From MED-G82 sp964342675 (GTDB taxonomy: Bacteria > Pseudomonadota > Gammaproteobacteria > Magnimaribacterales > D2472): a stretch of 52,926 nt of DNA. Every line of letters begins with the position of its first letter. Within the stretch, counting starts at the first letter, position 1. The stretch is taken from NCBI GenBank assembly GCA_964342675.1, contig CAYFFR010000005.1, positions 1 through 52,926 of the forward strand. The letters run 5' to 3'. The position numbers and the translations under genes were made by a program. This document shows positions 8,324 through 18,211 of the stretch, piece by piece. Below the pieces are notes generated by a model. The model had not been told where the DNA came from. It saw only the letters and a list, made by a program, of their open reading frames with translations, and did no database searches.

Positions 8324-9018
8324 TCGCAATTCCCAGACAGCAATAAATAATAGTAATCTCTTACTCTTTCCACAAAATCTACAGTTTGCTGCCCCCTAGA
8401 ATAATCTTTGGAGTTACCAGGCAAGGCATTATTATCAACATCATTTAATAGCTTCTCTTCTAAGTCTAACCATCTGACCTCGCTCCTATTCAAACCAGTT
8501 GAATCAATAATATTTTTGATATTACTAAATCCAAGGTTGTAGGTAGCTAGTACGAAAGCAATTCTATCTCCAGAGGAGGTTCCATATTCCACCTGATTAG
8601 ATAAATTTGCTAAATGTTTACCTCCCCCCATAATACTCTGTTTAGCATTTAAACGATTGTTGACCCCTAGAGATTTAGCAGTAGGCAATGTAAGCATCAT
8701 CATGCCTTTTACTTCAGTTGCAGATCGAGCCTTTGGGTTCCACTGAGATTCTTGGAATGCTACTGCTGCAATAAGCTCCCAGTCAATATTATTCAATTCC
8801 CCTGCTTCCATAAATAAATCTATATATTTTGAGAGTCGCTTCTCTTGTAGCTCTTTAAATTTTTCTTTCTCATACTTGCTTAATCGAGAAAATGACCATA
8901 ATTTTGACTCAATGATTTCACAGTAATCTGAGACTTCTTTTATTTCAGGTTTTTGATTTGAACAACTGAATATTAATAACAGAATTAATCCAGAAGGAAT
9001 TAATTTAAATAAAGGCAT
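8305..9018 (-). CDS. Lytic transglycosylase lipoprotein, MltF catalytic domain only
   Basis: 237 residues. A lipoprotein signal ends in IFSC (Cys19), so the protein should be anchored in the outer membrane. The rest is an SLT/goose-lysozyme-type domain: catalytic glutamate in AFQESQWNPKARS, then KGMMMLTLPTAKSLGV, NAKQSIMGGGKHLA and ATYNLGFSNI. These match the C-terminal half of MltF, which cleaves the MurNAc-GlcNAc bond of peptidoglycan. MltF normally has a preceding solute-binding-like regulatory domain. Here only about 70 residues separate the lipobox from the catalytic domain, so that domain is absent. Divergent from purL. Confidence 0.85.
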   Translation of the reverse strand: MPLFKLIPSGLILLLIFSCSNQKPEIKEVSDYCEIIESKLWSFSRLSKYEKEKFKELQEKRLSKYIDLFMEAGELNNIDWELIAAVAFQESQWNPKARSATEVKGMMMLTLPTAKSLGVNNRLNAKQSIMGGGKHLANLSNQVEYGTSSGDRIAFVLATYNLGFSNIKNIIDSTGLNRSEVRWLDLEEKLLNDVDNNALPGNSKDYSRGQQTVDFVERVRDYYYLLLSGNCDQELIN

Positions 9019-9048
9019 ATTTTTTATTCTATTAATTTTTTTCCCACC

Positions 9049-9054
9049 TATAAT
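9049..9054 (+). promoter_or_regulatory. Candidate -10 element of purL
   Basis: A TATAAT hexamer lies 29 bases before the GTG start of purL, in the divergent gap with the transglycosylase gene. No clear -35 element is seen, and no PurR-like palindrome. Confidence 0.3.
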
Positions 9055-9083
9055 TACTTATACATTATTTTAGAAGAGCACTT

Positions 9084-12000
9084 GTGTCAAAGACTTTAAA
9101 TCTGCTTGTTAAAGGTCAACCGAGTTTTTCTTTGTCTCACAATGAAAGACTAAAAGATTTTTTGTCTCAATCTTTAAAATTAGATTATCTAGAAATAGAA
9201 ATAAATGATTTCTATTTAATTCAATCTGACAACCCCAATACTGATTTTGAAGGAATTCTTGAAGTTTTAAGGGCTAACAGGTCTTTTAATGACCCAAGTT
9301 TTTTTATAGGACCAAGACCTGGGACCATAACTCCATGGTCATCTAAAACATCTGAGATCATGTCGAATGTTGGTTTTGGAAAAATCCAAATAGAAAAGTT
9401 TAATGGTTTTTTAATTAATCAAAGAATCGATCAAGACTTAAATCTTGATCGTATTCATGATCGGATGACGCAAAAGGTATATTTTGAAGCCCCAACAGAT
9501 TTTTTTACAAATATTAGAGAGCAAAAAGATTCTTTATCAATTGATTTTTTAGAAAATGATATTCAGTCAATTGAAGAAGCTAATCTAAGTTTAGGCTTGG
9601 CTTTATCCAATGAAGAAATAGCTTATTTAGCAGAGTTTTATCGTTTGGAACGAAGAGACCCAACGGATGCAGAATTAATGATGTTTGCCCAAGCTAACTC
9701 TGAACATTGCAGACATAAAATATTCAATGCTAAATGGGTAATTAATGGTAAACAGCATAAAGATTCCTTATTTGACTTAATAAAAAAAACTAGCACAAGT
9801 AAAAGAGATGATTTGATATCCGCCTATAAAGATAATGCTGCAGTCATTGAAGGTGAAGAGGTTTCAGTTATCCGCCCTAATCATTTGAACTCATATGCAT
9901 TTGAAGCTGAAAAAATCAATACACTAATTAAGGTAGAAACACATAATCATCCAACTGCAATTTCTCCTTACCCTGGTGCGGCAACAGGGTCTGGTGGTGA
10001 AATTCGTGATGAGGGTGCAACAGGTATTGGTGCAAAACCTAAGACAGGCATTGTGGGTTTTAATGTTTCTAATTTAAGGATAAACAAGGATCTTGCATGG
10101 GAAGGAACAAGTCATTCACCTTCAAGGATAGCTTCCCCATTGCAGATTATGATTGAGGCACCCATTGGAGCAGCTGCCTTTAATAATGAGTTTGGGCGAC
10201 CATGCACAATAGGATACTTCAGAGTTTTAGAGACTGCCTTTGAATCAGCAAAAGCATTTGGTTATCACAAGCCGATTATGTTAGCAGGTGGAATTGGTCA
10301 AATTAGAGATAGAGATAGTCTTAAACAAAATATTTCTACTAATTATTTAATAATTGTCTTAGGTGGTCCTTCCATGTTAATAGGTCTTGGTGGTGGCGCT
10401 GCATCATCAATGTCGTCTGGTGAAAGTGATGAATTCTTAGATTATGCTTCAGTGCAAAGAGATAATGCAGAGATGCAAAGAAGATGCCAAGAAGTCATTA
10501 ATACCTGCACGAATGCCAATCAAAATATAATTGAATTTATTCATGATGTTGGAGCTGGTGGTCTATCTAACGCCATCCCTGAACTAGCAAAGGACACCGG
10601 GCTAGGCATACGCGTCCAATTAGATGCAATACCTACAGCAGATAAGAGTATGACTCCTATGGAGATTTGGTGTAACGAATCTCAAGAAAGATATGTGTTA
10701 GCCATTCATCAAGATCAACGCTCAGCATTTGAAAAAATATGTAAAAGAGAGAGATGTCCATTTTCTATTGTTGGAGAAACTATAGAAGAGAAAAAAATTA
10801 TTGTTGAGGATCCGCACTTAACTTGTAACCCAGTAGATGTTCCTTTAGACATGCTCTTTGGTGACCTACCTATAACTGAAATAAATGTAGATATACAAAA
10901 AAATATCTTGATAGAAGATGAAACTTTAACGTCAGATATCATCAACGATATTAATTTAATACTTAAACATCCATCAGTTGGTTCGAAGATGTTTTTAATA
11001 ACCATTGGAGATAGAACGGTGGGAGGTTTAATAGCAAGAGACCAACTCATTGGCAAGTATCAAGTGCCAACGTCAAATTTTAGTATGACCTCTAGATCAT
11101 TTATAGATACTACGGGTGAAGTGATAGCATTAGGCGAGAAACCAACTCTCGCCATTGTTGATCCCGCTGCATCTATGAGAATGGCATTGGGTGAGGCACT
11201 TTTAAATTTAATTGGTGCACCTATCCAAGGACTTGATAGGGTAGCTTTATCAGCAAACTGGATGGCTGCAGCAGATTATGACAATCAAAATATTGCATTA
11301 CGAGAAGGGGTAGAATCCCTTTCTAAAATTTGTTGTGATTTAGGAATTGCTATTCCTGTAGGAAAAGACTCCTTATCGATGAAGACAACATGGAAAGAAA
11401 AGACGCAAATATATGAAGTCATCAGCCCATTATCTGGAATTATTACTGCAGTAGCGCCTGTTACAGACACTAGAAAAGCCATAACCACCGAATTAAACCC
11501 CACTAGCGATTATGATTTATATGCTATTAGATTAAGTAAAAAGATGCGAATGGCCGGATCAATATATTCCATTGTAAAACAAGCATCATTTAATGAAACT
11601 CCTGATATTGATGATCCTAAGAAGTTTAAGTTATTGTTTGATGCAATACAGAAGTTTATTGTTAATGGTGACATCTCCACCATTCACGATATATCTGATG
11701 GAGGTTTGTTTGTAACACTATGTGAGCTAGCATTTACTAACAAGTTAGGTTTAAAGATTGAGCTTGAGTCATCGAAGGATGATATTGATAAAGAGCTTTT
11801 TAATGAAGAGCTTGGTTTAGTCATCCAAATCGCAAAGAATAAAGAATCTGTCCTTGCAGAGGTTGAAGCTCTCGGTTGTTTAATTAGAAAATGTGCAGAG
11901 CTAGATCAAAATAGAGTCTTAGAGATCTTAGATACAAATGGAGATTGTGCATTTAAGTCCTCTATTGCAGATTTAGAAAAGACTTGGTTGTATACATCAA

Positions 12001-12911
12001 CAGAGATTAGAAAGTTAAGAGATAATCCTGATGCAGCAGTTTCAGAACAAGCAATCATAAGTAATCCAGAAGAATATGGGTTAACTGCAGAAGAAAACTT
12101 TAAATACAGTCAAGCTGTACCAACATTTATCAATACTACAAAACCTAAAGTTGCCATCCTAAGGGAGCAAGGTATCAATGGTCAGTCAGAAATGGCAGCA
12201 GCATTTACACTGGCCGGTTTTGAGGCACTCGATGTCCACATGCAAGACATTTTAGATGGCTGTGAGAATCTTAAAAATTATACTGGTATTGCTGCTTGTG
12301 GAGGATTTTCCTATGGCGATGTTTTGGGTGCTGGAGGAGGTTGGGCATCTACGATTAAATATAATTCTCTAGTGCGTGATATCTTTCAGACTCATTTCAA
12401 TGACTCCAATAAGTTCACCTTCGGAGTATGTAATGGTTGCCAAATGATTTCACTATTAAAAGATTTGATTGTAGGAGCTGAGAGTTGGCCAAATTTTACT
12501 CATAATTTATCTGATCAGTTTGAGGCACGTTTATCGCAGGTTAAAGTTCTTCAATCTGATTCAGTATTACTAGAGGGTATGTCTGGCTGGTTGTTACCAG
12601 TAGCAGTTGCTCATGGTGAAGGTCGAGCAATACTTGATGAATCTAGCTACCAATCCTTATTAGATAAACAACAAATTGCAATGAATTTTACTAATGCAAA
12701 GGGAGATAGCACTGAAAAATATCCCCTAAATCCTAACGGCTCATCTTTTGGTGTTACAGCTTTAACTGCTGCAGAGGGGCGAGTGACAATTATGATGCCT
12801 CATCCTGAAAGAGTCTTTAGAGCCTCACAATTTTCTTGGAGACCAAAGCATTGGAAAGAGTTTTCTCCATGGATGCAAATATTTATAAATGCAAGAAAAT
12901 TTTTAGAATAA
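9084..12911 (+). CDS. purL: Phosphoribosylformylglycinamidine synthase, single-chain form
   Basis: 1275 residues, the long single-polypeptide PurL of Gammaproteobacteria, for the fourth step of de novo purine synthesis (FGAR plus glutamine to FGAM). In order: an N-terminal PurS-like part, two AIR-synthase-type halves (NSEHCRHKIFNAKW near residue 205; ETHNHPTAISP; GKDSLSMKT in the second half), and a C-terminal class I glutaminase with nucleophile Cys in FGVCNGCQM and the late motif PHPERVFR. Translation starts at a GTG preceded by AGAAGAG. The stop overlaps the next ATG (TAATG), so the small downstream gene is coupled to it. Confidence 0.98.
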   Translation: MSKTLNLLVKGQPSFSLSHNERLKDFLSQSLKLDYLEIEINDFYLIQSDNPNTDFEGILEVLRANRSFNDPSFFIGPRPGTITPWSSKTSEIMSNVGFGKIQIEKFNGFLINQRIDQDLNLDRIHDRMTQKVYFEAPTDFFTNIREQKDSLSIDFLENDIQSIEEANLSLGLALSNEEIAYLAEFYRLERRDPTDAELMMFAQANSEHCRHKIFNAKWVINGKQHKDSLFDLIKKTSTSKRDDLISAYKDNAAVIEGEEVSVIRPNHLNSYAFEAEKINTLIKVETHNHPTAISPYPGAATGSGGEIRDEGATGIGAKPKTGIVGFNVSNLRINKDLAWEGTSHSPSRIASPLQIMIEAPIGAAAFNNEFGRPCTIGYFRVLETAFESAKAFGYHKPIMLAGGIGQIRDRDSLKQNISTNYLIIVLGGPSMLIGLGGGAASSMSSGESDEFLDYASVQRDNAEMQRRCQEVINTCTNANQNIIEFIHDVGAGGLSNAIPELAKDTGLGIRVQLDAIPTADKSMTPMEIWCNESQERYVLAIHQDQRSAFEKICKRERCPFSIVGETIEEKKIIVEDPHLTCNPVDVPLDMLFGDLPITEINVDIQKNILIEDETLTSDIINDINLILKHPSVGSKMFLITIGDRTVGGLIARDQLIGKYQVPTSNFSMTSRSFIDTTGEVIALGEKPTLAIVDPAASMRMALGEALLNLIGAPIQGLDRVALSANWMAAADYDNQNIALREGVESLSKICCDLGIAIPVGKDSLSMKTTWKEKTQIYEVISPLSGIITAVAPVTDTRKAITTELNPTSDYDLYAIRLSKKMRMAGSIYSIVKQASFNETPDIDDPKKFKLLFDAIQKFIVNGDISTIHDISDGGLFVTLCELAFTNKLGLKIELESSKDDIDKELFNEELGLVIQIAKNKESVLAEVEALGCLIRKCAELDQNRVLEILDTNGDCAFKSSIADLEKTWLYTSTEIRKLRDNPDAAVSEQAIISNPEEYGLTAEENFKYSQAVPTFINTTKPKVAILREQGINGQSEMAAAFTLAGFEALDVHMQDILDGCENLKNYTGIAACGGFSYGDVLGAGGGWASTIKYNSLVRDIFQTHFNDSNKFTFGVCNGCQMISLLKDLIVGAESWPNFTHNLSDQFEARLSQVKVLQSDSVLLEGMSGWLLPVAVAHGEGRAILDESSYQSLLDKQQIAMNFTNAKGDSTEKYPLNPNGSSFGVTALTAAEGRVTIMMPHPERVFRASQFSWRPKHWKEFSPWMQIFINARKFLE

Positions 12912-13222
12912 TGTTTAAATTAATATATTTTGTACCGTCTACATATTTAGAGACTACTAAAGATGCTTTATTTGAAATTGGATGTGGAACCATAGGTAAC
13001 TATTCGCACTGTTCATGGGAAACTTTAGGTAAAGGTCAATTCTTGCCATCTAAAGCATCAGATCCATTCATAGGCAAGTGTGAAGATTTAACTAAGGTTG
13101 AAGAATATAGAGTTGAGATGCAATGCCCAGAAGATCTGATCTTAAGTGCAAAAGAAACTTTACTTAAAATTCATCCTTATGAAACTCCTGCATATGAATT
13201 TATTAGACTCGAAGATATTTAA
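12911..13222 (+). CDS. YqfO/NIF3-associated small protein
   Basis: A 103-residue protein whose ATG overlaps the purL stop. It resembles the small CutA/PII-like module that is inserted in Bacillus YqfO (NIF3 family) and is free-standing in many Proteobacteria. Visible family segments are LIYFVPSTYLETTKDALFEIG, GTIGNYSHCSWETLGKGQF and the terminal IHPYETPAYEF. The free-standing protein's function is not established. Coupling to purL is genomic context only. An ATG 75 bases further upstream inside purL is in frame, but the overlap start fits the family length better. Confidence 0.75.
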   Translation: MFKLIYFVPSTYLETTKDALFEIGCGTIGNYSHCSWETLGKGQFLPSKASDPFIGKCEDLTKVEEYRVEMQCPEDLILSAKETLLKIHPYETPAYEFIRLEDI

Positions 13223-13244
13223 TTTAGGTTAATTTAATATCTTC
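13211..13244. terminator. AT-rich inverted repeat between convergent genes
   Basis: GAAGATATT at 13211-13219 pairs with AATATCTTC at 13236-13244; inside, AATT pairs with AATT around a TAGGTT loop after one T-T mismatch. It spans the stop codons of two convergent genes, which both end in Glu-Asp-Ile codons. It could serve as a bidirectional terminator, but it is very AT-rich and has no clear U-tract. Confidence 0.35.
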
Positions 13245-13760
13245 TTCTCGAAATTTAAATTTGCCAGATGGTTTATCCTCAAAGTAATACCTAAGAGTTT
13301 TTGTAACTGTTGGAAATGCTATCTCTTTCCAAGGAATTTCATTTTCACTGAATAATTTAACTTCGGAACTTTCTTGAGTGGGACCAAAATCTTGATTTAT
13401 CAGCTTAGCAATATAAAAAAAATGAACTTGGCTGATATGGGTTAAACTAAATGCTGTATAAGGCTGCACTAGTTCTACCTCAGTACCAGTTTCTTCATAA
13501 GTTTCTCTTAATGCGCCTTCTTGCATAGTTTCAGAATTTTCCATGAAGCCAGCTGGCAATGTCCATAAGCCAAAGCGGGGTTGTATATTTCTTTTGCATA
13601 ACAATACCTTGTCTTCATGCGCACATAACGCACCTAGAATTAAGTTTGGATTTGTATAAAAAATACTTCCACATTCTTTACAACAAAACCTCTTTAAGTT
13701 GTCTTCTTCGGGTATCTTGAATTCAAGGTCTTTACTACCGCATTTTGAACAATATCTCAA
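13224..13760 (-). CDS. Nudix hydrolase with N-terminal zinc ribbon
   Basis: 178 residues. The first 35 hold two cysteine pairs (YCSKCGSK and CCKECGS), a zinc ribbon. The Nudix domain follows, with the canonical box starting GFMENSE and ending RETYEETG near residues 91-113. The ribbon-plus-Nudix layout resembles the NudC and ADP-ribose pyrophosphatase branches, but the NAD-specific SQPWPFPxS motif of NudC is not evident. It probably hydrolyses a nucleoside diphosphate derivative; substrate unknown. It is convergent with the yqfO-like gene and divergent from the second Nudix gene, 51 bases away. Confidence 0.8.
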   Translation of the reverse strand: MRYCSKCGSKDLEFKIPEEDNLKRFCCKECGSIFYTNPNLILGALCAHEDKVLLCKRNIQPRFGLWTLPAGFMENSETMQEGALRETYEETGTEVELVQPYTAFSLTHISQVHFFYIAKLINQDFGPTQESSEVKLFSENEIPWKEIAFPTVTKTLRYYFEDKPSGKFKFREEDIKLT

Positions 13761-13811
13761 ATCAGCTCCTAACTAGAGAATAAATTTCATTAAGCAGTTA
13801 AACTTAACGAA

Positions 13812-14390
13812 ATGATAAAGGACATTAAGTATAAACTAGAAAGGGAAATTTTAGAAAAACCTTCAGACAAACCTAGAGCAGCAGTTTTAATTGGTATTTT
13901 AAATTTTGATGAATATCAAAAAAAACCTGAATTAATTTATACTCAACGATCAGGTGAAGTATCAACACACTCCAAAGAAGTAAGTTTTCCTGGTGGTAAA
14001 CAAGATAAAAGTGATAAAAATCTTTTTGATACTGCTACAAGGGAAGCTAATGAAGAAATTAATCTTAATCCAGAAGATGTTAACTTTCTTGGCCAAATGA
14101 ATTATGTCATTTCAAGACATGATATAGAAGTTAGCCCTATAGTCGTTGAGGTAAATAAAGCCCAAGACTTTTTACCAAATGAGGAAATAGCAGATATCTT
14201 TACAGTGCCTATAGAATTCTTACGCGATCATGACAACATCACTAGAGAACTAATTACGAGAGATGGTTCAAAATGGCTAATTCCCACATGGTACATTAAA
14301 GACCAAAAAATTTGGGGATTGACTGCAATTCTTACAATAAATTTTTTAAACTTATGTTTTGATGCTGATATAAGAATTGAGGCAGGCTAA
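13812..14390 (+). CDS. Nudix hydrolase, CoA pyrophosphatase type (NudL-like)
   Basis: 192 residues. The segment STHSKEVSFPGGKQDKSD fits the CoA-diphosphatase signature, and the Nudix box follows (REANEEINL). Family members split coenzyme A or its esters into 3',5'-ADP and phosphopantetheine. It is first of a close-packed plus-strand group (Nudix, carbonic anhydrase-like, dienelactone hydrolase-like, alaS) with gaps of 0-5 bases. Specificity for CoA is inferred from the motif. Confidence 0.8.
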   Translation: MIKDIKYKLEREILEKPSDKPRAAVLIGILNFDEYQKKPELIYTQRSGEVSTHSKEVSFPGGKQDKSDKNLFDTATREANEEINLNPEDVNFLGQMNYVISRHDIEVSPIVVEVNKAQDFLPNEEIADIFTVPIEFLRDHDNITRELITRDGSKWLIPTWYIKDQKIWGLTAILTINFLNLCFDADIRIEAG

Positions 14391-14392
14391 AT

Positions 14393-14911
14393 ATGATTAT
14401 TGAGCTTGAAGGGAAAAAACTTACTACTTATTCTGAAGACTATTGGATTGCTCCAGATGCAACGGTTATAGGTGATGTTAGGATGGCAAAAGATTCTAGT
14501 ATTTGGTTTCATTGCACAGTGAGAGGTGATAATGAACCTATTACTATTGGTACAGGTAGCAACATTCAAGATAATTCCGTTATACATACTGATCCTGGGT
14601 TTAAGTGCACTATTGGGGAATTTGTTACTGTAGGTCATATGGCGATGTTGCATGGATGTGAGGTTGGAGATGGAACTTTAGTTGGAATTGGCGCTGTCAT
14701 ACTAAATGGCGCAAAAATAGGAAAAAATTGTATTATTGGAGCAAAAGCCTTGGTTACTGAGGGCATGGAGGTCCCAGATGGTTCAATGGTTCTAGGAGTG
14801 CCAGCCAAGGTTAAGAAAGAGTTAAGCTCTGAAGAGCAGGAAATACCATCATTAAATGCACATTATTACATTGAAAATTACAAAAGATATAAAACTTTAT
14901 TGGATACTTAG
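14393..14911 (+). CDS. Gamma carbonic anhydrase family protein (YrdA-like)
   Basis: 172 residues, mostly left-handed beta-helix hexapeptide repeats (IGDV, VRGDNEPITIG, VGIGAVILNGAKIG). The three family zinc-ligand histidines are placed in VIHTD, VGHMA and MLHGC. YrdA/PaaY-type relatives form trimers; some hydrate CO2 and others are thioesterases or have no measured activity. The start follows the upstream stop by two bases, so cotranscription is likely. Confidence 0.85.
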   Translation: MIIELEGKKLTTYSEDYWIAPDATVIGDVRMAKDSSIWFHCTVRGDNEPITIGTGSNIQDNSVIHTDPGFKCTIGEFVTVGHMAMLHGCEVGDGTLVGIGAVILNGAKIGKNCIIGAKALVTEGMEVPDGSMVLGVPAKVKKELSSEEQEIPSLNAHYYIENYKRYKTLLDT

Positions 14912-14916
14912 CCCAT

Positions 14917-15624
14917 ATGAATACCAAAGAGATTAATTATTTTGATGACAAGATAGAATGTCATGGATTGTTAGCTATTCCTGAAAGCAATGAGAAAGCT
15001 CCATTAGTGTTGATAGCTCATACTTGGAAAGGTCGATCAACATTTGAAGATAATAAGGCTGTAGCGATATCCAAGTTAGGCTATGCAGCTCTCTCTATAG
15101 ATGTCTTTGGAGGAGGTGCAAATGGTTCAAACGTTGAAGAAAATCAAGCATTGATAGAACCTTTTATTAATGATAGAAAAATGTTTAGAAAACGTTTGAT
15201 TAGCGCAATTGAATTCGGGCAGAATATTGAAGGCATTGATGGGAATAAAGTTGCTATTATGGGGTTTTGTTTTGGTGGGTTAGCCGCAATTGAAGTTGCT
15301 AGATCAGGATACAATATTTCTGGCTGCATCAGCTTCCATGGCTTATTAAACAGGTCTAATGAATCCACTAATAAGATCAATACAAAACTACTTATTTTGC
15401 ACGGCGAAAGAGATCCTATGGTTCCTCCAGAAGAAGTTATTAAATTTCAAGATGAAATGACTAAATCTAATGCTGATTGGCAATTCATTAGTTATGGAGA
15501 TACGTTCCACGCATTTACAAATCCTGATGCTAACGACCCTGGCATGGGAACTGTTTATAATAAGTTAAGCGATGAACGTTCTTGGAATGCGATGAAGATT
15601 TTTTTAGAGGAAGTGTTTAGCTAA
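14917..15624 (+). CDS. Dienelactone hydrolase family protein
   Basis: 235-residue alpha/beta hydrolase. The nucleophile elbow is GFCFGG, the cysteine nucleophile typical of dienelactone hydrolases. The candidate acid is the aspartate of HGERDPMVP and the base the histidine of DTFHAFTNP. Dienelactone hydrolase itself acts in chloroaromatic degradation, but most free-standing homologues have unknown substrates. There is no signal peptide. The stop overlaps the alaS start (TAATG). Confidence 0.82.
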   Translation: MNTKEINYFDDKIECHGLLAIPESNEKAPLVLIAHTWKGRSTFEDNKAVAISKLGYAALSIDVFGGGANGSNVEENQALIEPFINDRKMFRKRLISAIEFGQNIEGIDGNKVAIMGFCFGGLAAIEVARSGYNISGCISFHGLLNRSNESTNKINTKLLILHGERDPMVPPEEVIKFQDEMTKSNADWQFISYGDTFHAFTNPDANDPGMGTVYNKLSDERSWNAMKIFLEEVFS

Positions 15625-18194
15625 TGTTAACAAGTGAGATAAGAAAAAAGTTTTTAGATTACTTTAAGGGCAATAATCATAAGATCATAGAATCTAGCTC
15701 CTTAGTTCCAGGTAATGATGAAACATTATTATTTACAAATGCTGGGATGGTCCAGTTCAAAGATGTATTTTTAGGAACCGATCAAAGAACATACAAGCGA
15801 GCAACCACTGCACAACGATGTATTAGAGCTGGCGGCAAACACAACGACTTGGAGAATGTAGGTTACACGCTAAGACATCATACCTTCTTTGAAATGCTCG
15901 GAAACTTTAGTTTTGGTGACTATTTTAAAAAAGAAGCTATTCAATTAGCATGGAACTTTTTAACCGAAGAGTTAAACCTAGAAAAAGAAAGGTTATGGGT
16001 ATCAGTATTTGAAAGCGATGATGAGGCTGCCAAGATTTGGTCCTCTGAAATTGGAATACCAACTGACCGCATCATTAAGTTGGGAGAAGAGGATAATTTT
16101 TGGTCGATGGGTGATGTAGGGCCATGTGGACCATGTTCAGAAATTTATTATGACCATGGCGAGGAATATTCTGGCACCCCCCCAGGCTCCCCTGGTAATG
16201 ATGGAGATAGATTCGTGGAAATATGGAATCTAGTGTTTATGGAATTTAATCGCGATGCCGATGGAAAACTGCACCCACTTCCTAAACCCTCTGTGGATAC
16301 AGGGATGGGCTTAGAAAGAATGGCTGCAGTTATGCAAGGCGTTGCTTCAAATTATGATACCGATATATTCTTAAATCTTATTAAAGCATCTGAAAAACTT
16401 ATTAAATCTCCAGGAGCATCATCACATCAGGTAATTGCAGACCATATTAGGAGTGTTAGCTTCTTAATTGCTGATGGAGTCATTCCTTCAAATGAGGGCA
16501 GAGGTTATGTTTTAAGAAGAATTATGAGACGAGCTATTAGGCATGGCTATAAATTAGGAGTTACCAAACCATTCATGCATAAGTTAGTTAAGCCTTTGAT
16601 TAAGGATATGGGAAGTGCTTATACAATGCTTTCAAAGAAAGAGAAATTCATAACTCAATCCATATTAGATGAGGAAAATAAATTCTTAGAGACCCTTGAT
16701 AAAGGAATTAGAATACTTGATAAGGAAATAAAACAACTTAAAAAGAAAATCATACCTGGCAAATTAGTATTTAAATTGCATGATACTTATGGTTTTCCTT
16801 ATGATTTAACTGCAGACATAGCTAGGGAGAAAGATTTAAAGCTTGATAAGAAAGGTTTTGAAAAAAGTATGGATCAACAAGTTCAAAAATCTAAATCATC
16901 AAGTCAATTTAAGGTAAGTCAAATGGATCTATCAAAAATGAAAGAAACAAAGTTCTTGGGTTATGAGCGGTTACATGCTAATGCTAAAGTGCTTGGGCTA
17001 TGGCAGGACAATAAGTTAGTTAATGAAGCAAAGCCATCATCAGAGTATTTTATAGTTGTTAATCAATCACCATTCTATGCAGAATCAGGAGGCCAAATTG
17101 GAGATCAAGGAAAATTTGCTAACTCTAAAGCTAAAGGCAATGTTGTCGACTGTATTAAAGAAGGTAAAGTTTTTTTGCATAAAATTATAGTTAAGGAGGG
17201 CCAATTAGCTGTCGGCGATAAATTGAAATTAGAAGTTAATGCCAGTCATCGCTACTCTGCTGCTGCCCATCATTCTGCAACACATCTAATGCATGCTGCT
17301 TTGAAGCATGTGTTGGGCGATCATGTGGAGCAAAAAGGATCTTTGGTAGATGCAACAAAATTAAGATTCGATTTTTCTCATCCTAAAGCTCTTTCAGAAG
17401 ATGAAATACAAGAAGTTGAGTCTATTGTTAATCAGCACATCTTTGCTAATTCCGAAGTTCAAACTTCAATGATGAAATTAGATGAGGCTATTCAATCTGG
17501 TGCTGAAGCAATGTTTGGAGAAAAGTATGACGATGAAGTCCGAGTACTAAGCATGAGCAATGCATTTTCAGTGGAACTATGTGGTGGAACCCATGTCAAG
17601 CAAACCGGTGATATAGGGTATTTCATAATCTTAAATGAATCGAGTGTTTCTTCTGGAGTTAGAAGAATAGAGGCATGTGTAGGAAATCAGAGTATTAAAT
17701 TTATTGCAAATATGAAGTCACAATTACAAACTATCTTAGGTTTACTCAATGTAGGCGGCGCAGAAGTTGAGTCTAAAATTAAACATCTCATATCTGAAAA
17801 CAAGAGCTTAAAGAAAGGCAATCAGTCAAACGATCACGAATTAAAAATTGTCCATCAATCTATATCACAAATTAATGATTTTGAGTTAGTACTAATAGAA
17901 ACAAATTCAACCAATATCCAAGATCTTAGAAAACTTGTTGACCAACAAAAATTGGATCAAAAGAAGAAATGCATCTTAGTTTACGGTCTTCAAAATACTA
18001 AAGTCACATTAGTTTGCGGATCCACAGATGATATCCAAGAATCTATTAAAGCAAATGAAGTTATTTCATTAATTTGTAAGTCTATAGATGGTAAAGGTGG
18101 AGGTCGTGTAGATTTTGCTCAAGGCGCTGGAACATCTAAAGATATGGATGAATTTATGACTTCTGTTACTAATATCGTACAATCTCTCGCTTAA
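15624..18194 (+). CDS. alaS: Alanyl-tRNA synthetase
   Basis: Class II synthetase of 856 residues, slightly shorter than E. coli AlaRS (876). Order: catalytic core at the N-terminus (HTFFEMLGNFSFGDYFK; GPCGPCSEIYYD; DTGMGLERMA), tRNA-recognition region, editing domain with zinc motif residues HHSATHLMH and CGGTHVKQTGDIG, and a C-terminal C-Ala domain ending GGGRVDFAQGAG. It charges tRNA-Ala and clears mischarged Ser/Gly. It is followed after 17 bases by lysC, as in Pseudomonas (alaS-lysC). Confidence 0.98.
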   Translation: MLTSEIRKKFLDYFKGNNHKIIESSSLVPGNDETLLFTNAGMVQFKDVFLGTDQRTYKRATTAQRCIRAGGKHNDLENVGYTLRHHTFFEMLGNFSFGDYFKKEAIQLAWNFLTEELNLEKERLWVSVFESDDEAAKIWSSEIGIPTDRIIKLGEEDNFWSMGDVGPCGPCSEIYYDHGEEYSGTPPGSPGNDGDRFVEIWNLVFMEFNRDADGKLHPLPKPSVDTGMGLERMAAVMQGVASNYDTDIFLNLIKASEKLIKSPGASSHQVIADHIRSVSFLIADGVIPSNEGRGYVLRRIMRRAIRHGYKLGVTKPFMHKLVKPLIKDMGSAYTMLSKKEKFITQSILDEENKFLETLDKGIRILDKEIKQLKKKIIPGKLVFKLHDTYGFPYDLTADIAREKDLKLDKKGFEKSMDQQVQKSKSSSQFKVSQMDLSKMKETKFLGYERLHANAKVLGLWQDNKLVNEAKPSSEYFIVVNQSPFYAESGGQIGDQGKFANSKAKGNVVDCIKEGKVFLHKIIVKEGQLAVGDKLKLEVNASHRYSAAAHHSATHLMHAALKHVLGDHVEQKGSLVDATKLRFDFSHPKALSEDEIQEVESIVNQHIFANSEVQTSMMKLDEAIQSGAEAMFGEKYDDEVRVLSMSNAFSVELCGGTHVKQTGDIGYFIILNESSVSSGVRRIEACVGNQSIKFIANMKSQLQTILGLLNVGGAEVESKIKHLISENKSLKKGNQSNDHELKIVHQSISQINDFELVLIETNSTNIQDLRKLVDQQKLDQKKKCILVYGLQNTKVTLVCGSTDDIQESIKANEVISLICKSIDGKGGGRVDFAQGAGTSKDMDEFMTSVTNIVQSLA

Positions 18195-18211
18195 TACTAA
18201 AGCATACATTA

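Noticed and set aside
10715..11056. Minus-strand open frame inside purL
   Set aside because: Opposite strand of well-conserved PurL sequence; no recognisable protein.
12836..12910. Extended N-terminus of the YqfO-like protein
   Set aside because: It overlaps the end of purL out of frame; the TAATG overlap start gives the family length.
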